From Thermobacillus xylanilyticus (GTDB taxonomy: Bacteria > Bacillota > Bacilli > Paenibacillales > Paenibacillaceae), in NCBI RefSeq assembly GCF_907165215.1, contig NZ_CAJRAY010000017.1:3040-67039 (forward strand): DNA of 64,000 nt. The letters run 5' to 3'. Position 1 is the stretch's first letter; each line of letters begins with the position of its first letter. The translations under genes and the position numbers were made by a program. This document shows, in pieces, positions 45,602 through 53,356 of this stretch. A model generated the notes under the pieces. That model was not told the origin of the DNA and did no database searches. It saw only the letters and a program-made list of their open reading frames with translations.

Positions 45602-47838
45602 AGACACTCGTCATCGCGGAGAAACCGGACATGGGCCGGACGATCGCCCGCGTCATCGAACCGGGCGCCGCCCGGCGGCAAGGCTATCTGGAAGGCGAAC
45701 GCTACATCATTACCTGGGCGATCGGCCATCTGGTCAGCCTCGCCGAACCCGAAAGCTACGACGCCAAATACAAGAAGTGGCGGGACGAAGATTTGCCGAT
45801 TCTGCCCGCGGCATTCAAGCTGCAACCGAACCCGAAGACGAAAGATCAGCTCAAGGTCATCGCGGAGCTGGCGAAACGGTGCGACCGCATCGTGAACGCC
45901 TGCGACGCGGGCCGGGAAGGGCAGCTCATTTTCCATTTGATCCGGGAATATTTGAAGCTGCATCATCCCGTCGACCGGCTCTGGATATCCGACCTGACGC
46001 CGGAGACGATCCGCCGCGGCTTCGCCGAGCTGCGAAGCGACCGCGAGTTCGACGCGCTGACGCGGGCGGCGCGGGCGCGCAGCCAGGCGGACTGGCTGAT
46101 CGGGATGAACGCCTCGCGGGCGTTTACAATCCGTCACCGCACGCTGCTGTCCGCCGGACGCGTTCAGACGCCCGTGCTCGCCCTGCTCTATGAGCGGCAC
46201 AAGGAGATCGAAGCGTTCCGGCCGGAAGTCTACTACACCGTTCACGGGCGGTTTCTCTCCGGAAATACGGCCTATCGCGGCATCCGGACGGGCGAGCGGC
46301 TGACGAGCCGCGAGGCGGCGGAGGCGATCGCCGCGAAGGCCGCGGGCCGGACCGGCCGGATCGCCGAATATGACGTAAGCGAGCAGAAGGAATATCCATA
46401 CCGGCTTTATGACCTGACGCTGCTGCAGCGGGAGGCGAACGCGAAGTACGGTTTTTCCGCCAAGAAAACGCTCGACCTCGCCCAATCGCTGTACGAACGG
46501 CACCAGGTCATCACTTACCCGCGCACCAGTTCCCGCTATGTCACGGAGGAAAACATTCCGTACATGCACAAGGCGCTTGCCATGCTGCGGGAGCTCGAAC
46601 CGTACACCCGGGTTGCCGCCGGAGCCGACATGCGGCTTGTCCACCGCGGCAACAAGGCGGTCTGCAATCCGGCGAAGGTGGAAGATCACCACGCGATACT
46701 TCCGACGCCGAAAAAGCCGGGCAGCCTGACGCCCGACGAGCGCAAGCTTTACGATATGATCGTGCGCCGGTTCCTGTCCCATTATTACCCGCCGGCCGTT
46801 TACCGGGTGCATGAGATCGTGACGGAAGCGGCGGACGAGACGTTCAAGACGACGGTCAAGGAACAGCTTGACGCCGGCTGGAAAGCGGTGCTCGAGACGG
46901 ATGACGGCGGGAACGGCAAGAAGGGAAGACACGGCAGCCGGGAAGGAGAAGACGACGAAGACGGAACGCAGCTTGTCACCGGCGGCTTCACGCTGAATCC
47001 CGATGCGCCGGTCCGGTGCGAAGCCGTCGACATCGCGGAGAAAACGACCAAGCCGCCCAAGCCGTACACCGAAGGCACGCTGCTGAAGGCGATGGAGTCG
47101 GCGGGCCGGATGATCGAGGACGAAGACCTGCGCGAGGCAATGAAGGAAACCGGGCTCGGCACACCCGCGACCCGCGCCGCGACGATCGAACGGCTGAAGC
47201 AGGTCGGGTATGCCGCGCTGAGAGGCCGGGCAATCGAGATTACGCCGAAGGGCGTCGCCGCGGTCGAGCTGATCCGCGGGGCGGGTGTCGAGCTGCTCAC
47301 GTCGCCGGAGATGACGGGACGCTGGGAGCAGCGGCTGCATCAGATTTCGCGCGGCGAAGCGTCCGACGAGCCGTTCATGGACAATGTGCGGCGGTTCGCG
47401 GTGAAGATCGTCGAGCTCGTCCGCATGCAGCGCCCGGTGCCGCCGGGCACATTCGCCGAACCGGAACGCGGCGGCCGGTCCGGCAAGAAGGGAAGAGCGA
47501 GGCGGACACAAGCGGCGGCCCAACCCGCGGGTTCCGCTGCCGCCCGCGGCAAGGCGCGTCAGCCTGCTGCCATCGCCCCCTGTCCGCGCCCGGGCTGCGG
47601 CGGCACGCTCATCGAGGGCAAGCGGGGATACGGCTGCTCCCGCTACCGCGAGGGCTGCCGGTTCGTCATCTGGAAGCAGTCCGCCGGCAAGCGGATCAGC
47701 GCCGCGATGGCGGCGTCGCTGGCGACATCCGGCAGGACGAGGCCGCTTGTGCTGACGCTCCCGGACGGCACGAAGGCGAAAGGCCGGCTGCGACTGGTCG
47801 ACCCGGCGACCGGCGAAATCGCACCGGAACCCGAATAA
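45598..47838 (+). CDS. topB: DNA topoisomerase III
   Basis: A 746-residue type IA topoisomerase. Toprim begins VIAEKPDMGRT, with the acidic motif CDAGREGQ (102–109). Tyr307 in TYPRTSSRYV is the DNA-cleaving residue. A charged, Gly/Asp-rich insert lies near residues 440–460. The C-terminal zinc finger has CPRPGCGG and GCSRYREGC. It decatenates DNA, often with a RecQ helicase (not in the window). GTG 45598 overlaps the preceding stop (GTGA). Confidence 0.94.
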   Translation: MKTLVIAEKPDMGRTIARVIEPGAARRQGYLEGERYIITWAIGHLVSLAEPESYDAKYKKWRDEDLPILPAAFKLQPNPKTKDQLKVIAELAKRCDRIVNACDAGREGQLIFHLIREYLKLHHPVDRLWISDLTPETIRRGFAELRSDREFDALTRAARARSQADWLIGMNASRAFTIRHRTLLSAGRVQTPVLALLYERHKEIEAFRPEVYYTVHGRFLSGNTAYRGIRTGERLTSREAAEAIAAKAAGRTGRIAEYDVSEQKEYPYRLYDLTLLQREANAKYGFSAKKTLDLAQSLYERHQVITYPRTSSRYVTEENIPYMHKALAMLRELEPYTRVAAGADMRLVHRGNKAVCNPAKVEDHHAILPTPKKPGSLTPDERKLYDMIVRRFLSHYYPPAVYRVHEIVTEAADETFKTTVKEQLDAGWKAVLETDDGGNGKKGRHGSREGEDDEDGTQLVTGGFTLNPDAPVRCEAVDIAEKTTKPPKPYTEGTLLKAMESAGRMIEDEDLREAMKETGLGTPATRAATIERLKQVGYAALRGRAIEITPKGVAAVELIRGAGVELLTSPEMTGRWEQRLHQISRGEASDEPFMDNVRRFAVKIVELVRMQRPVPPGTFAEPERGGRSGKKGRARRTQAAAQPAGSAAARGKARQPAAIAPCPRPGCGGTLIEGKRGYGCSRYREGCRFVIWKQSAGKRISAAMAASLATSGRTRPLVLTLPDGTKAKGRLRLVDPATGEIAPEPE

Positions 47839-47846
47839 ACCACAAC

Positions 47847-47883
47847 AAGGGCTTGACGCGCCATACGGCAGCGCCAAGCCCTT
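47847..47883. terminator. Bidirectional terminator after topB
   Basis: AAGGGCTTG and CAAGCCCTT form a 9-bp stem between the convergent topB and HAD genes. CCTTGTC follows on the plus strand and TTGTTGTGG on the minus strand. Confidence 0.7.
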
Positions 47884-47888
47884 CCTTG

Positions 47889-48632
47889 TCAGCGGACCAT
47901 CCGCGAGCGGACGTAACCGGCGATGGCCTCGGGTACATCTTTGAGCTGTTTCAGGCGGATGAACGCGCCTTTCGGCTCGACGTCGACACGGGCGATATTG
48001 TACTGCCACTCCGTCTCCGCCTGCACATGGATGGCGTGAATGCCGGCCTTCAGCGCGGGGATGACATCGGTGCGCAGCGAATTGCCGATCATCCAGGTGC
48101 GGCCGCGGTCGAAACCGCACGATGCGGCAATCTGCTCCAGCGCGTCGGCGTTCTTGTGCCGGCGGATATGGATGCGCGAACCGAAATAGCGCTGCAGATT
48201 GAACTTGTCGATCTTCCGGCGCTGAATCTCCGGATCGCCGCCGGTATACAGATGAAGCTCATGGCCTTCTTCCTTCAGCCGGTCCAGCGTTTCCTCCATG
48301 TGCGGATACGGTTCCGTCTCCAGCTCGTAGACGCTCCGGCCGAGCCGCCGCACCGTCTCCTCGTCGTCGCGCGACGGTTTCACGCCGAACTGCGCGGCGA
48401 AATGCCGGTACGTCTCGACGAACGAGCGGGGAAAATGCTCGCTGTCGAAGCCGACGATCTGGACGCCGGCAATGTCGATCTCGGCCTGCACGCGGCGCAC
48501 TTCGGCGGGGTCGAGACCTTCCCGCCTGAACCGGTCGGCCATCCAGTCCGCGAACTGGTCGATGACCATGAAGAAATAGCGATTGCAATGAACAAGCGTA
48601 TCGTCAAGGTCGAACAGGATCGTCTGTCTCAT
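47889..48632 (-). CDS. HAD-superfamily hydrolase
   Basis: A 247-residue phosphatase-type HAD protein with motif I FDLDDTLVHC, motif II LHLYTGGD, a lysine in RRHKNADALEQ and motif IV MIGNSLRTDVIPALKAG. A helical cap follows motif I. The start at 48632 has GGAGG upstream; a 35-codon N-terminal extension of the frame has no support. Substrate unknown. Confidence 0.88.
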   Translation of the reverse strand: MRQTILFDLDDTLVHCNRYFFMVIDQFADWMADRFRREGLDPAEVRRVQAEIDIAGVQIVGFDSEHFPRSFVETYRHFAAQFGVKPSRDDEETVRRLGRSVYELETEPYPHMEETLDRLKEEGHELHLYTGGDPEIQRRKIDKFNLQRYFGSRIHIRRHKNADALEQIAASCGFDRGRTWMIGNSLRTDVIPALKAGIHAIHVQAETEWQYNIARVDVEPKGAFIRLKQLKDVPEAIAGYVRSRMVR

Positions 48633-48745
48633 ATGGCCTCCGGCTGCTGACAGTTTTCCATGCCTTATCCTGCAAGCTGCGGTCTCCCTCAATCTAACGG
48701 ATCGGAACCCGCCAGTCAAATCGGCGGGTCCCGGCAAGGATCCGG

Positions 48746-48967
48746 TTACGCATACAAGGCACGCTTCCGGGCGAGGTCGTTCTTGATGAAGGCGATGCGC
48801 TTCCTGACGTAGAAATCCAGGCTGTCTCCCTTCAGATCCTTGGGCGAGAGGACGGTATCCGAGGTGTTGTCAATGATGGTCAGGGCGCCGTCCGAATAGA
48901 ACTTGAACGTCAGGTCCCGCCAGGGGCGATGGCGTTCGATAAACCGGTAATGCTCGCAGCTTCTCAT
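48746..48967 (-). CDS. Orphan 73-residue protein under LexA-type control
   Basis: I do not recognise a family. The product is a small basic soluble protein: Arg/His-rich start (CEHYRFIERHRPWRD), a likely beta hairpin (LTFKFYSDGALTIID) and a basic helix at the end (VRKRIAFIKNDLARKRALYA). No membrane segment or cysteine cluster, unlike YneA-type division inhibitors. ATG 48967 has GGAGGTG six bases upstream; an upstream ATG at 49009 falls inside an operator and is rejected. The promoter carries two LexA boxes, so damage induction is expected. Confidence 0.72.
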   Translation of the reverse strand: MRSCEHYRFIERHRPWRDLTFKFYSDGALTIIDNTSDTVLSPKDLKGDSLDFYVRKRIAFIKNDLARKRALYA

Positions 48968-49003
48968 GATCGACACCTCCGGATCACCTGGAATACATAA
49001 GGA

Positions 49004-49015
49004 GAACATTTGTTC
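49004..49015 (-). promoter_or_regulatory. LexA box 1 of the 73-codon gene
   Basis: GAACAAATGTTC (minus strand), a perfect GAAC-N4-GTTC, just downstream of the -10. It is identical to the core of the box upstream of yneA at 7949–7960. Confidence 0.85.
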
Positions 49016-49023
49016 TTGTTCCC

Positions 49024-49052
49024 ATTATAGCAAACATTTGTTCGCGTGGAAA
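49024..49052 (-). promoter_or_regulatory. Promoter of the 73-codon gene with LexA box 2 in its spacer
   Basis: On the minus strand TTTCCA (49047–49052) and TATAAT (49024–49029) are 17 bases apart. The spacer contains CGAACAAATGTTTG (49031–49044), one mismatch from GAAC-N4-GTTC. The lexA promoter has the same arrangement. Confidence 0.82.
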
Positions 49053-49110
49053 GTATTTCTCGATTCCCTTAGACTATTTTTTGAGCAAGCTGGGACGTTG
49101 GAGGGGCGAC

Positions 49111-49833
49111 ATGATCGAAGCGAGAAAATTGACCAAACGGCTTGTCGACGGCAAAACGGTGCTTGCGGACGTCGATTTTACGGCGGAGCGCGGGCAGTTC
49201 ACCGCGGTGGCCGGGGCGAGCGGCAGCGGCAAGTCGATGCTGCTGAAGTGTCTCGCGCTGCGCGAGAATTGGACGAGCGGCCGGCTGCTGCTGGACGGCG
49301 AAGACGTGTTCAAGGGCGGATGGAAGGCGAAAATGCGCGTGAAACGGGAGATCGCCTATCTGGAAGAAAAGCCCGATCTCAATCCGAACCGCACCGCGCT
49401 GAAGAACGCGCTCGTCGGCACGCGGTATCAGACGCCGCTCTGGCGCAGAATGATCGGCTCGGTCCGCAACGATGACTATATGGGTGTCATGGATGTGCTC
49501 GAACAGGTCGGCCTGCTCGACAAGGCGCACATGAAAGCGTCCGCGCTCAGCGGCGGCGAACGCCAGCGCGTCGCCATCACCCGGGCGCTCGTGCACGGCG
49601 CGCGCGCACTTCTGCTCGACGAGCCGGTCACCGGCCTCGATCCGCATTCCGCGGAGCGGATTCTGACGGATCTGAAGGCGATGTGCGAACGCGGCATTGC
49701 CATAGTCGCGGTGCTGTCCAATCTCGAATGGGCGGAGAAATTCGCCGACCGCATCGTCGGCTTGAGCGAAGGGCGCGTCGTCTTCGATGTCGCCGGCCGG
49801 CGGCTGACCGGCCGCGAACGGTCGATGCTGTAA
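49111..49833 (+). CDS. PhnC-like ABC ATPase without permease
   Basis: A 240-residue ATPase with Walker A GASGSGKSM, signature LSGGERQRV and Walker B ALLLDEPVTGLD. The region NALVGTRYQTPLWRRMIG resembles phosphonate ATPases (PhnC). The H-switch reads VLSNLEWAEK, with no histidine at the usual place. No permease or binding protein is nearby. It is divergent from the LexA-controlled gene. ATG 49111 has GGAGGGG upstream; the frame opens ten codons earlier at TTG. Confidence 0.85.
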   Translation: MIEARKLTKRLVDGKTVLADVDFTAERGQFTAVAGASGSGKSMLLKCLALRENWTSGRLLLDGEDVFKGGWKAKMRVKREIAYLEEKPDLNPNRTALKNALVGTRYQTPLWRRMIGSVRNDDYMGVMDVLEQVGLLDKAHMKASALSGGERQRVAITRALVHGARALLLDEPVTGLDPHSAERILTDLKAMCERGIAIVAVLSNLEWAEKFADRIVGLSEGRVVFDVAGRRLTGRERSML

Positions 49834-49930
49834 CAGGGCACATGCCGGAAACGGGGATGACGGGTCGGATATGACGCGGCGGGCGCCTGCATAGAATGTA
49901 CCATTCCATTCAAGGCAGGTGCATTGGCGC

Positions 49931-50545
49931 ATGGCATTCCGTTTGCCCCTCATCGTGCAGGCCGTCCGTCTGACGCGGCCGAAGACCGAAATCTGGTCGC
50001 CGTTCATCAGCGGCCTTCCGAATCTGGAGGCGCAGAGCCGCATCCGCCAGTCGCTGCAGGAGGCGGAGCGTTCGCTGGAAGCGCAGCAGGGACCGCTCGA
50101 CGATCCGCGCGCCGAGATGCTCGGCTGGTTCGAAGTGAAGACGAACGAGCGGGGCGTGTTCAGCATATCGCTGTACAATTACGCCTACACCGGCGGCGCG
50201 CACGGCCGGACGCTGCAGACGTCGCGAACGTATGATACCGATACGGGGCGCGTCCACAAGCTCGGCGATCTGTTCAAGCCCGGCAGCCCGTATCTCGAGC
50301 GGCTGACGGAGATGGTCCGGGAGCAGGTCCGGCGGCGGGACATCCCCGTGTACGAGAACACGCAGGTGACCGTCACCCCGGACACGGACTTCTACATTGC
50401 CGACCGCGCGCTCGTGCTGTACTTCCAGCAATACGAGATTACGCCTTACGTGTTCGGCTTCCCGTATTTCCCGATATCGGTCTTCGATCTGTCGGACATC
50501 GTGCGCGAGGACAGCCCGCTCGGGGTCATGAACGTCAATGATTGA
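49931..50545 (+). CDS. DUF3298/DUF4163 (RsiV-like) protein
   Basis: A 204-residue protein. SLYNYAYTGGAHGRTLQTS and the preceding KTNERGVFSI match the DUF4163/DUF3298 module found in RsiV and PdaC, where it binds or senses cell-wall material. Unlike those, there is no visible signal peptide or anchor, so localisation is uncertain. ATG 49931 is chosen; GTG 49919 is in frame. Function unknown. Confidence 0.72.
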   Translation: MAFRLPLIVQAVRLTRPKTEIWSPFISGLPNLEAQSRIRQSLQEAERSLEAQQGPLDDPRAEMLGWFEVKTNERGVFSISLYNYAYTGGAHGRTLQTSRTYDTDTGRVHKLGDLFKPGSPYLERLTEMVREQVRRRDIPVYENTQVTVTPDTDFYIADRALVLYFQQYEITPYVFGFPYFPISVFDLSDIVREDSPLGVMNVND

Positions 50546-50592
50546 ACGCATTTCCCGGGCAAGCGCAGGAAGATGCATGAAGATTCGCATTT

Positions 50593-50629
50593 CGACAGCG
50601 GCATCCGCATCGCCGCTGTCGATTTTTTA
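50593..50629 (+). terminator. Terminator after the DUF3298 gene
   Basis: CGACAGCGGC and GCCGCTGTCG form a 10-bp stem with a 9-base loop, followed by ATTTTTTA. Confidence 0.88.
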
Positions 50630-50663
50630 TATCCATGCGCCGGATGCGCAGTGATGAATTTCA

Positions 50664-50693
50664 TTGTCCGCGCCGCCGCAATGCCGGTATAAT
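50664..50693 (+). promoter_or_regulatory. Promoter of the MOSC–SDR pair
   Basis: TTGTCC (50664–50669) and a perfect TATAAT (50688–50693), 18 bases apart, end about 30 bases before the MOSC gene start. Confidence 0.72.
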
Positions 50694-50725
50694 GACAAAA
50701 AATAGAATGAATGAAGGGTGAGGGC

Positions 50726-51400
50726 GTGAAAGAGACGAATTCCGGCGAAGGCGCGCTGCTGTCGGTCAACGTCGGCATGCCGGCCGAACTCAGGCATGGT
50801 TCGAAAACGGTCGAGAGCGGCATCCTGAAAGTTCCGGCGGAAGGTCCCGTGCGGGCGCTGCGGAATGGACTGCCGGGCGACGGGCAGGCCGACAAAGTGA
50901 ATCACGGCGGTCCTGACCGGGCCGCATGTGTATACACCTACGATCACCGCTCCTATTGGGAAAATCTGTGGGGGAAGCCGTGCGGCTTCGGCGCGTTCGG
51001 CGAAAATTTCTCCATCAGCGGATACCGCGAGACCGACGTCCATATCGGCGACATCTTCCGCATCGGCACCGCCCTGTTCCAGGTGACGCAGCCGCGCATG
51101 CCCTGTTTCAAGCTGGGGATGCGCCACGGCAGGCCTCTGCTGCCGGACGAAGTGCTGAAGTCGGGCTTCACCGGGTGGTATTTCCGCGTCCTCGAAGAAG
51201 GGGCGGTTGCGGCAGGCGACCGGATTACGCGGATCGAAAAACGGACGGACAGCCCGACCGTTGCAGAAGCGGCGCATACCGCGGCCTACCGCAAGCGCGA
51301 CAGGGACGCCATCCGGCGCGTGCTCGAAGCGGACGGGCTGTCGGCGGACTGGCGGGACATGATGGCCGGCAGACTTGCCAAACTCGAAGCGGGAGAGTGA
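50726..51400 (+). CDS. MOSC-domain protein (YiiM-like)
   Basis: A 224-residue MOSC protein. VNHGGPDRAACVYTYDHRSYWE and FGENFSISGY are typical of the YiiM branch, and the conserved cysteine lies in QPRMPCFKLGMRHG. A YiiM-type C-terminal extension follows. YiiM-type enzymes use molybdenum cofactor to reduce N-hydroxylated compounds. GTG 50726 follows GAAGGG; ATG 50711 is an alternative without a ribosome site. The SDR gene starts seven bases after its stop. Confidence 0.87.
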   Translation: MKETNSGEGALLSVNVGMPAELRHGSKTVESGILKVPAEGPVRALRNGLPGDGQADKVNHGGPDRAACVYTYDHRSYWENLWGKPCGFGAFGENFSISGYRETDVHIGDIFRIGTALFQVTQPRMPCFKLGMRHGRPLLPDEVLKSGFTGWYFRVLEEGAVAAGDRITRIEKRTDSPTVAEAAHTAAYRKRDRDAIRRVLEADGLSADWRDMMAGRLAKLEAGE

Positions 51401-51407
51401 ATGGAAG

Positions 51408-52166
51408 ATGAATGAGGCGGCGAAAGGCCGCGTGCTGATCACCGGCGCGGCCGGCGGAATCGGCAGCCGGCTGGCCGAAGCATACGCGAAGGCGGGGCAT
51501 CCCGTCGTCATGACCGATGTGAACACCAGCAGGGGAGAGGAGATCGCAAGCCGGATTCGCGGCGTCACGGGGGAGGCGGATGTCGTTTTTATCCCTGCCG
51601 ATCTGGCTGTACCAAAACAGATTGAAGAGCTGTTTCAATCCATGGATGAACAGTCGCTGCACGCGGACATTGTCATCAACAACGCCGGGTTCGGCATCAC
51701 CAAAAGCCCGTACGAGCTGACCTGGGAAGAATGGGACAGCGTGCTGAGCGTCAACCTCCGGGCCGCTTTCCTGTGCGCCAGGGAAGCCGCCATGCGGATG
51801 CGGCGCGCCGGCAAGGGCGGCTCGATCGTCAACATCGCCTCGACGCGCGCGTTCATGTCGGAGCCGCATACGGAAGCCTATGCCGCGTCGAAGGGCGGGA
51901 TCGTCGCGCTGACCCACGCGCTGGCGGCGTCGCTCGGTCCGGACGGCATCCGCGTCAACTGCATCAGCCCGGGCTGGATCGAGACGGGCGATTACGGCGC
52001 CCTGCGCGGCATCGACCACGCGCAGCATCCGGCGGGGCGCGTCGGCAGGCCCGACGACATCGTCCGGGCGTGCTTCTATCTGACCGATCCGGCGAACGAC
52101 TTCGTCACCGGCATCAACCTGACCGTCGACGGCGGCATGACGAAGAAAATGATCTACGAGCCCTGA
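51408..52166 (+). CDS. Short-chain dehydrogenase/reductase
   Basis: A 252-residue classical SDR. Cofactor motif TGAAGGIGSR, NNAG in VINNAGFGIT, catalytic Ser in IASTRAFMS, and YAASK as the Tyr-x3-Lys pair. VNCISPGWIET follows. The Asp after the second strand (MTDVNTS) suggests NAD preference. Substrate unknown. Co-transcribed with the MOSC gene. Confidence 0.9.
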   Translation: MNEAAKGRVLITGAAGGIGSRLAEAYAKAGHPVVMTDVNTSRGEEIASRIRGVTGEADVVFIPADLAVPKQIEELFQSMDEQSLHADIVINNAGFGITKSPYELTWEEWDSVLSVNLRAAFLCAREAAMRMRRAGKGGSIVNIASTRAFMSEPHTEAYAASKGGIVALTHALAASLGPDGIRVNCISPGWIETGDYGALRGIDHAQHPAGRVGRPDDIVRACFYLTDPANDFVTGINLTVDGGMTKKMIYEP

Positions 52167-52312
52167 TTTATGTGAAAACACACAATTTTCTGCCTCCTCT
52201 TTCAGAGTTCGGCATATGCTGTTATACTAGAAGCAAATCGCTGCGATAGTCGCCGCATCGACAGGAGAAGGAGCACACGGAAGACCAATCGAATCGAGAA
52301 GGAAGTGGGGAC

Positions 52313-53320
52313 ATGGCTGTATTGCCGAAGACGAACGGGCTTGGTTTCTTTGAGATTCGCCTGGAATCCATCGGCGGACTCGGCGCCAATCTCGCCGGCA
52401 AGATGCTGGCCGAAGCAGGCGTCGTTGGAAGCGGATTCAACGGTGTCAGTTTCTCATCCTACGGCTCGGAGAAGAAAGGTTCGCCGGTCAAGGCGCATAT
52501 CCGTTTCTGCGCGCCCGATGTCCATATCCGGGACACGACTCCGATCGAGCGGCCGCATATCGTCGGCATTTTCCATGAGAACCTGTACAAGACGGTCAAC
52601 GTCATCAGCGGCATCTACGAAGACAGCATCGTGCTGGTCAACTCGGCCAAGTCGCCCGAACAGCTCAAAGACAAACTGAAGCTGCTCGGCGGCACGATCG
52701 CGGTCGTCGACGCGACGGGCATCGCGCTCGAAGAGAAGAACCGCGTCAACATGGCGATGCTGGGCGGACTGTTCAGACTGTGCGATTTCCTCGATCCCGA
52801 ATTCATGAAAGGCGTCATTCGCAAGTCGCTCGAGAAAAAGTATCCGCAAGCCGTTGAACCGGCGATCCGGACGTTCGAGCGCGGCTACAACGAAGTGAAA
52901 TTCCAGACGTTCAGTCTGGCCGAAGGCGTCGAAATGCCGAAGCCGACCCGCTGGGACATTCCGATCCTCGGGTATGAAACGCAGCCGATCGGCGGAACGG
53001 TCACGAATCCGGGCAACAGCATCCTGAAGGATCTCAGCATTTCCCGCGCGGGCATGATGCCGCATTTCCATGAGGACAAATGCATCCACTGCGCGGCCTG
53101 CGACACGGCCTGCCCCGACTTCTGCTTCGTCTGGGAAGAGAAGCCCGACAAGAAAGGCCGTCCGCAGATGTTCCTGCAGGGCATTGACTATCAGTACTGC
53201 AAGGGCTGCCTGAAATGCGTCGTCGCCTGCCCGACCGAAGCGCTTACGGCCGAGCGGGAGACGGACGGCTACGGCGAGGAACACCGCGTGCCGCACCGCT
53301 TCGCGCTCGCGAACGGGTAA
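52313..53320 (+). CDS. 2-oxoacid:ferredoxin oxidoreductase, fused gamma–delta subunit
   Basis: A 335-residue protein. Residues 1–200 form the gamma domain (IGGLGANLAGKMLAEAG; SSYGSEKKGSPVKAHIRFC), joined to a delta ferredoxin domain with two Fe–S clusters (CIHCAACDTACP and CKGCLKCVVACP). It should bind CoA and carry electrons from the alpha/beta protein encoded 36 bases downstream. The likely reaction is pyruvate or another 2-oxoacid to acyl-CoA with reduced ferredoxin. A TATACT -10 lies at 52223–52228 with a poor -35. Confidence 0.87.
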   Translation: MAVLPKTNGLGFFEIRLESIGGLGANLAGKMLAEAGVVGSGFNGVSFSSYGSEKKGSPVKAHIRFCAPDVHIRDTTPIERPHIVGIFHENLYKTVNVISGIYEDSIVLVNSAKSPEQLKDKLKLLGGTIAVVDATGIALEEKNRVNMAMLGGLFRLCDFLDPEFMKGVIRKSLEKKYPQAVEPAIRTFERGYNEVKFQTFSLAEGVEMPKPTRWDIPILGYETQPIGGTVTNPGNSILKDLSISRAGMMPHFHEDKCIHCAACDTACPDFCFVWEEKPDKKGRPQMFLQGIDYQYCKGCLKCVVACPTEALTAERETDGYGEEHRVPHRFALANG

Positions 53321-53356
53321 GGCTCCGCCGACAATTCATCTGCGAGGTGAAAGAGC

